Notes under the pieces: model-generated
Database searches by the model: none
Seen by the model: the letters and a program-made list of their open reading frames with translations, nothing else
Told to the model about the DNA's origin: nothing
NCBI RefSeq assembly: GCF_017163935.1
Contig: NZ_JABVZR010000002.1
Location: 682,001-746,000, forward strand
Direction: 5' to 3'
DNA length: 64,000 nucleotides
From: Novosphingobium terrae
GTDB lineage: Bacteria > Pseudomonadota > Alphaproteobacteria > Sphingomonadales > Sphingomonadaceae
Part shown: positions 59,694 through 64,000 of the stretch, piece after piece
Position numbering within the stretch: the first letter of the stretch is position 1
Layout of the letters: the number at the start of each line of letters is the position of its first letter
Made by a program: the position numbers and the translations under genes

Positions 59694-61013
59694 GTGCTCC
59701 AGCCTCTGCTTTCCACCCTGCCGCTCAGCACAGCCCCGGCCGCTGAGCGGCGCCATGCGCCCGGCCAATGGCTCGCGCAATTGCCGCCGATTGCCTTTGG
59801 CCTTTATGCCGGGCTGATGGCCTTTGGCGTCTATTTCGCCATGTATGCCTTTCGCAAACCCTTCACCGTGGGCGATTTCGGCGCGCTGACCATCTGGGGC
59901 GTCGATTACAAGATCGTGCTCGTGATCGCGCAGGTGGTGGGTTACGCCCTGTCCAAGATGATCGGGGTGAAGATCATCGCCGAACTGCCGGCGCACCGCC
60001 GCGTGCTGGGCATTCTGGCGCAGATCGGCCTGGCGGAGCTGGCGCTGGTGGGTTTCGCGCTGTTTCCGGCGCCGTGGAACGCGGCCTGTCTCTTCGTCAA
60101 CGGGCTGGCGCTGGGCATGATCTGGGGCATGGTCTTCGCCTTTGTCGAGGGGCGGCGCCAGTCGGAGCTGATCACCGCCATCCTCTGCGCCAGCTTCATC
60201 CTGTCTTCCGGCGTGGTCAAATCGGTGGGCGAAGGGCTGCTGCTGCGCGGCATCAGCGCCTTCTGGATGCCCGCGTTGACCGGAGCGATCTTCGCGCCGG
60301 TGCTGCTGGCCTGCCTTTACGGCCTGGCGATCCTGCCTGCCCCCACCGCTCAGGACATCGCCGAACGCGTCGAGCGTACCCCCATGGATGCCGCCGCCCG
60401 CGCCCGCCTGTGGCAGCGCTATGCGCTGGGGCTGAGCGGCCTGATCCTGCTCTACATCATGCTGACGGCCCTGCGCGATTTCCGCGATAATTTCTCTGCC
60501 GAGATCTGGCGCGAGGCCGGTCTGGGCCGCCAGGCCGACATCTTCGCCTGGACCGAGCTGCCCGTCAGCCTGGCGGTGCTGGGCGCGCTGGCGGCGCTGA
60601 TGGGCTTTCGCGACAACCGCCGCGCGCTGACGGCCAATTTCATGCTGATGGGCTTTGGCCTTGCTTTGGCGGGCGGGTCCTCGCTGGGGTTTGCCGCGCA
60701 TCTGCTGGGGCCGGTGGCCTGGATGATCCTGCTCGGCGCGGGGCTCTATCTGGCCTATACACCCTTCAACGGCATTCTGTTCGACCGGCTGGTGGCCACG
60801 GGCGGCACGCCGGGCAATGCCGGTTTCCTGATCTATGTCGCCGATGCCTTCGGCTATGGCGGCACGGTGGCGCTGCTGCTGCTGCGCAACCTGCCCAGGC
60901 TTCAGCTGGGCTGGACGCATTTTCTGATGACCGTCAGCCTGATCACCAGCGCGCTGGGCATGGCGCTGCTGGTCGCGGCATGGTTCTATTTCGATCGACG
61001 GATGACAGCATGA
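59694..61013 (+). CDS. DUF5690 family MFS-like transporter
   Basis: This 439-residue inner-membrane protein has about twelve helices. It begins at GTG 59694, the first start after an in-frame stop. AFGVYFAMYAFRKPFTVGDFG, then DYKIVLVIAQVVGYALSKMIGVKIIAE, is the signature I associate with DUF5690 proteins, distant relatives of the organophosphate antiporters. Its stop codon overlaps the start of the fusion oxygenase gene (ATGA), giving tight coupling. A role as the importer of the phosphonate used by that enzyme is inferred. Antiport with phosphate is possible by analogy with GlpT-like carriers. Confidence 0.82.
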   Translation: MLQPLLSTLPLSTAPAAERRHAPGQWLAQLPPIAFGLYAGLMAFGVYFAMYAFRKPFTVGDFGALTIWGVDYKIVLVIAQVVGYALSKMIGVKIIAELPAHRRVLGILAQIGLAELALVGFALFPAPWNAACLFVNGLALGMIWGMVFAFVEGRRQSELITAILCASFILSSGVVKSVGEGLLLRGISAFWMPALTGAIFAPVLLACLYGLAILPAPTAQDIAERVERTPMDAAARARLWQRYALGLSGLILLYIMLTALRDFRDNFSAEIWREAGLGRQADIFAWTELPVSLAVLGALAALMGFRDNRRALTANFMLMGFGLALAGGSSLGFAAHLLGPVAWMILLGAGLYLAYTPFNGILFDRLVATGGTPGNAGFLIYVADAFGYGGTVALLLLRNLPRLQLGWTHFLMTVSLITSALGMALLVAAWFYFDRRMTA

Positions 61014-62620
61014 TCACCCTGCATGATTTCGACGCCACTGGCGCCCGCTTTGCCGACAGCGCGGGCACCCTCCATGCCCTGTCGACCCCCGACCTGCTGG
61101 CACTGGCCGAGGAGGGGCGCGATCCGCGATCGCTGCAACGCGTGCCTGGCTTCTTGCGCCCGCACGGCGCGCTGCTGGCCTGCGAAGCGGGCGCAAAATT
61201 CTGGCAGCTCCGTTTTGCCGATGGATCGCGGGCCACCCTTGCCGTGGCAAGTCTGGCCCGCATGCTGGAGCCCGTTGCCGCGCAGGTTCCCCGGCAGGCA
61301 TGGCGCAACGACACGCCGCCGCCCCAATCGCATGACTATCACGCGGTCCTGCATGATCCCGCCGCGCGTCTGGCCTGCCTGCGACAGGTCCTTTCGCATG
61401 GTTACACCCGCCTGACCGATGTGCCCACCATGCCCGGCACCGTCGAGACCTTCCTCGCCAGCTTCGGCCCGGTGCGTGAGACCAATTACGGGCGCCTCTT
61501 CGATGTAAAGGTTCAGCCCGATCCGGCCAATCTGGCCGACAGCGCGCTGGCGCTGCTGCCTCATACCGACAATCCCTATCGCGTCACCCCGCCCGATCTG
61601 CAGCTGCTCCACGCCCTCGACACGCCCGATGAAGGCGGCGAAACATGGCTGGTCGACGGGCTGGCGCTGGTCGAGCATCTGCGCACCGAAGCGCCCCAAG
61701 CCTTCGCTCTGCTCACCACCGTGCCGGTGCGCTTCGCCTGGCAGAGTGCCGACTGGCGCCTTGCCACGGTCGAGCCGGTGATCGCCCTCGCCCCCGATGG
61801 CAGCCTGCTGCGGCTACGGATCAACTCCCGCTCGCTCGACCGGCCTGTCGAAGCCGATGCCGCACGCCGCGCCGCATGGTGGGCGGCATGGGAGCAACTG
61901 GAGGCCTGCCTCGCCGATCCGGCCTTCGCGCAGACCTTCGCCCTGCGCAGCGGCGAAATGGTGCTGATGGACAACCGCCGCTTGCTGCATGGGCGCTCCG
62001 CCTTCACCGCCCATGGCGCGCGGCACCTTCAGGGTGCCTATGCCGATATCGACGGGCTGACCTCACAGGTTTCCGTGCTGGCCGAAGGGCTGGCCGGGCA
62101 GGCCGTGGCCCGGGTCGAAGAACTTTTCCTCGCCCCCGTCATGGCGGGCACCTATGGCGAGGCCATCACCATCCGCGACCATATGCTGCAAGCCGCCGAG
62201 ATCGCCGCCCGCCAGGGCCTTGGTGAGGAGGCCGTCGCCGCCGCCCTGCTGCATGATATCGGCTGGACGATGGCCGCGCCGCATGAAACCAGCGGCGCGG
62301 ACTGGCTGGAACCGATGTTCGGCGCCGGCGTGGCCGGGCCGGTGCGCCACCATGTCGCGGCCAAGCGCTATCTGGTGGCGCGCCAGCCTGCCTATCGTGA
62401 CCGCCTGTCTGAGGCCTCGATCGCCACCTTGCAGCAACAGGGCGGCCCCATGGACGAGGAAGAATGCGCCGCTTTCGAAGCGATGCAAGGCCATGACATC
62501 GCGCTGGCCGTACGCCATGCCGACGATGCCGGCAAGGAAACGCCCCCGCCCCAAACCAGCTGGGCAGATTACACACCCTTGCTCCATCGGCTGGCGCTGC
62601 GGCACCTGCTGACCGCTTAG
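61010..62620 (+). CDS. Fused TmpA-like 2-oxoglutarate oxygenase and TmpB/PhnZ-like HD oxygenase
   Basis: This single 536-residue polypeptide joins two enzymes that act in succession on phosphonates. Residues about 105-355 form a TauD/gamma-butyrobetaine-hydroxylase-like Fe(II)/2-oxoglutarate domain with His185-Thr-Asp187 (LLPHTDNPYRVTPPDLQ), distal His327 (NRRLLHGRS) and an Arg near 338. Residues about 378-536 form an HD domain with Tyr382, Glu384 and His391 (YGEAITIRDHMLQAAEIA), His415-Asp416 (AAALLHDIGW), His425, His447/448 and Asp505. The Glu-to-His and His-to-HisAsp spacings (7 and 24) match PhnZ as I recall it. The expected route is C1 hydroxylation of a phosphonate, then oxidative C-P cleavage releasing phosphate. 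The N-terminal 100 residues lack the cysteine zinc site of gamma-butyrobetaine hydroxylases. Confidence 0.83.
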   Translation: MITLHDFDATGARFADSAGTLHALSTPDLLALAEEGRDPRSLQRVPGFLRPHGALLACEAGAKFWQLRFADGSRATLAVASLARMLEPVAAQVPRQAWRNDTPPPQSHDYHAVLHDPAARLACLRQVLSHGYTRLTDVPTMPGTVETFLASFGPVRETNYGRLFDVKVQPDPANLADSALALLPHTDNPYRVTPPDLQLLHALDTPDEGGETWLVDGLALVEHLRTEAPQAFALLTTVPVRFAWQSADWRLATVEPVIALAPDGSLLRLRINSRSLDRPVEADAARRAAWWAAWEQLEACLADPAFAQTFALRSGEMVLMDNRRLLHGRSAFTAHGARHLQGAYADIDGLTSQVSVLAEGLAGQAVARVEELFLAPVMAGTYGEAITIRDHMLQAAEIAARQGLGEEAVAAALLHDIGWTMAAPHETSGADWLEPMFGAGVAGPVRHHVAAKRYLVARQPAYRDRLSEASIATLQQQGGPMDEEECAAFEAMQGHDIALAVRHADDAGKETPPPQTSWADYTPLLHRLALRHLLTA

Positions 62621-62988
62621 CTGGCCCCTTTCACCCATAACCTCGGCGCCATGCCCCGGCAGCGATGGCGCCGCCCTTTCACTGCGGTTCTTATCGGTTT
62701 GCGCGAGGTTTCAGGCGCGCGCAAAACGGCGGCATGGTTTGCCACGCCGGATCGCCGCCTGTCGCTGAAGTGCCACGCATCGGTCAGGCCAAGCTCGACC
62801 GGGAGGGGAAGCATGCCGTTCAGCCTCCGGCGCACCGCTTCGGCCCTTGCGGGACAGATGTGCAGGCCAACACCTGCGACGCCCGTGCCTCCCATTCGAC
62901 AGAAGACGACATAGACCGTTCGCTGAGGGCCCTTCACATCGCGCTGGCCGCTTGTGGCAATCGTCACATATCGGCGGCCATCGACCAT
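62617..62988 (-). CDS. Uncertain short ORF, possible hypothetical gene or remnant
   Basis: This 123-residue frame (GRRYVTIATSGQRDVKGPQ, TVYVVFCRMGGTGVAGVGLH) has moderate G/C preference at third positions in its first two-thirds. It has no good ribosome-binding site and its tail is poor and basic. Its stop overlaps that of the fusion oxygenase by 4 bases. It may be the decayed end of a longer gene whose start lies in another frame upstream. No family is recognised. Confidence 0.25.
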   Translation of the reverse strand: MVDGRRYVTIATSGQRDVKGPQRTVYVVFCRMGGTGVAGVGLHICPARAEAVRRRLNGMLPLPVELGLTDAWHFSDRRRSGVANHAAVLRAPETSRKPIRTAVKGRRHRCRGMAPRLWVKGAS

Positions 62989-63217
62989 ACAGGTGATTGG
63001 GGGCGCTGTTCCGGCATAGGGCAGACTTCCCTCCCGCTCCGGCTGCCGAAGGCGCGGAACCGCGCTTTGATGAGGGACATAGCACCTTTGAAGCGGCAGA
63101 TGGGCATGCCACCGCGAAACAAGAACATGACCGTGCGGATCAATGATGAGGTGACGAATGGCTCAGGCGAAACAGCGATCCTGCGCGCCGGTAAACTGAA
63201 AAGACGCTGAAAAGACA
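62989..63217. other. Region without convincing gene
   Basis: Together with the doubtful ORF to its left, this forms about 600 bases between the fusion gene and the DUF4114 gene. Short overlapping frames occur on both strands, none with a clear start site, signal or family motif. Confidence 0.4.
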
Positions 63218-63253
63218 GGGGCGGCACCGGTTGGATAGACCGGCACCGCCCCG
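63218..63253 (-). terminator. Intrinsic terminator of the DUF4114 gene
   Basis: Read on the minus strand, a 13-pair stem (GGGGCGGTGCCGG with CCGGTGCCGCCCC, two G-U pairs) is followed by TGTCTTTTC. It lies 17 bases after the stop codon of the gene ending at 63271. Confidence 0.75.
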
Positions 63254-63270
63254 CCTTATTTAACCCGGGA

Positions 63271-64000
63271 TCAACCGTGCAGCACAGCCGTCTCCAGCGC
63301 GGCGGCATGGGCCTGAGGCACTGCTGTCACATGCAGCACGACATCCTGGAAATCGTCATCGCTCTGCGAGCCGGAGCGCAGCAGATCCTCAAAGCCGATC
63401 CGGATCGTGCCCGAACCGTCGCTCGCCACGCCCGAGAGCACATGCTGCATTCCATCGACATTGGCCGCCGCCGAGGTCGAGAAGAAGGTCGTCGCCCCGC
63501 TGATCGCCGTGCCATTGTTGGCCAGCGCCAGATGGCCGTTCTGGCTGACGATCGACAGATTGGTGCTGCTCAGCGCCGAACCCAGCGTGCTGGCGCCATC
63601 CTGCACCAGGAAGAAGCCCAGCTGGTGCCCGGCTTCTACACCGGTGACGCTGATCGCGCTCGCGGCATTCTTGGCATCGGCGGCGATGATCCGCACATCC
63701 GAAATCTGGCCCGTGGCGGTATCGACCTCATAGACGCCCACCGTGTTGTGATAGGCAGCCCCGCTCATCGCCTCGACATTGACGGTGAAAGCGGTGGAGG
63801 TGTCACCGCTCAGATAGGCCTGATTGGTGATGCCGTTGATCGCGCTGCTGGATACGGCGGTGTTTTCGGTCAGCGCGGCCAGATAGGCATGGAAGGTCAC
63901 CACCGTGTCATTGCCCGAATGGGCCACCATGACATCGCCGCCCGACAGCCCGCCGGTCAGCGCCATCGAACCACCGCCGAAGCCCAGCGTGGTGGAGGCA
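63271..64000 (-). CDS. DUF4114-type secreted protein, C-terminal part (5' end outside window)
   Basis: The frame is open through the right edge, so only the last 240 or so residues are visible. The sequence is rich in Ala, Ser, Thr and Gly and low in Lys and Cys. Near the end it carries IRIGFEDLLRSGSQSDDDFQDVVLHV, the acidic DUF4114 signature (Glu-Asp ... Asp-Asp-Asp-Phe-x-Asp-Val-Val), preceded by GHQLGFFLVQDGAS. DUF4114 domains end many large secreted or surface proteins, some of RTX type; no RTX nonapeptides are visible in this piece. Calcium binding by the acidic motif is plausible. Confidence 0.72.
   Translation of the reverse strand, partial: ASTTLGFGGGSMALTGGLSGGDVMVAHSGNDTVVTFHAYLAALTENTAVSSSAINGITNQAYLSGDTSTAFTVNVEAMSGAAYHNTVGVYEVDTATGQISDVRIIAADAKNAASAISVTGVEAGHQLGFFLVQDGASTLGSALSSTNLSIVSQNGHLALANNGTAISGATTFFSTSAAANVDGMQHVLSGVASDGSGTIRIGFEDLLRSGSQSDDDFQDVVLHVTAVPQAHAAALETAVLHG

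Noticed and set aside
62665..63210. 181-residue plus-strand frame after the fusion oxygenase
   Set aside because: No ribosome-binding site, odd composition and no recognisable motif; it overlaps other poor frames.

Overview
The window is high-GC DNA from an aerobic, Gram-negative alphaproteobacterium. The best guess is a Sphingomonadales member close to Novosphingobium or Sphingobium. This rests on the six TonB-dependent receptors, Tat-exported catabolic enzymes, the gentisate route, glycosidases and overall protein style. I ran no database search. No rRNA, tRNA, CRISPR array, integrase or transposase was seen. The DNA looks like accessory catabolic and surface chromosome rather than a mobile element.

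Layout. 0-1.5 kb: the end of a TonB receptor. 1.5-5.5 kb: a complete gentisate pathway operon (dioxygenase, isomerase, hydrolase) with a Tat-exported sulfatase. 5.6-14.5 kb: a carbohydrate utilisation regulon with a LacI regulator, an operon of TonB receptor, DUF1593 nucleoside-hydrolase-like protein and MFS importer, and a divergent GH3 beta-glucosidase. Near-identical TAGCGCTA operators lie upstream of several of these genes. 14.6-16.5 kb: small genes and an ankyrin protein.

16.7-22.1 kb is the most interesting region. It holds a LuxR-type and a Crp/Fnr-type regulator, a coiled-coil plus beta-barrel outer-membrane protein, a Sec-exported C39-like peptidase, and three secreted low-complexity proteins. 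Two of these carry a double-glycine-like motif. The set resembles the Pseudomonas Fap functional-amyloid system but has diverged strongly. 22.6-30.9 kb: a GH10 xylanase facing an exopolysaccharide-type operon (outer-membrane protein, UDP-glucuronate decarboxylase, processive GT2, epimerase), then a retropepsin-like protease and an MFS protein.

31.2-36.6 kb: a TonB receptor, PI-PLC-like phospholipase and PHP phosphoesterase operon. 36.6-40 kb: an esterase, an aldo-keto reductase and an alcohol dehydrogenase. 40-46 kb: an oxalate-to-CO2 module with an exported bicupin oxalate decarboxylase, a non-canonical Nramp-like transporter, a 49-residue membrane protein, NAD-formate dehydrogenase and two LysR regulators. 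46.1-51 kb: small genes, an esterase, a TonB receptor and an orphan ModA-like binding protein.

50.97-62.6 kb: a FecI/FecR/FecA-type signalling set divergent from an operon that I read as a phosphonate scavenging route. That operon has a TonB receptor paralogous to the FecA-like one, a CehA/McbA PHP hydrolase, a DUF5690 transporter, and a single polypeptide fusing a TmpA-like 2-oxoglutarate oxygenase to a TmpB/PhnZ-like HD oxygenase. The right edge holds the end of a DUF4114-type secreted protein.
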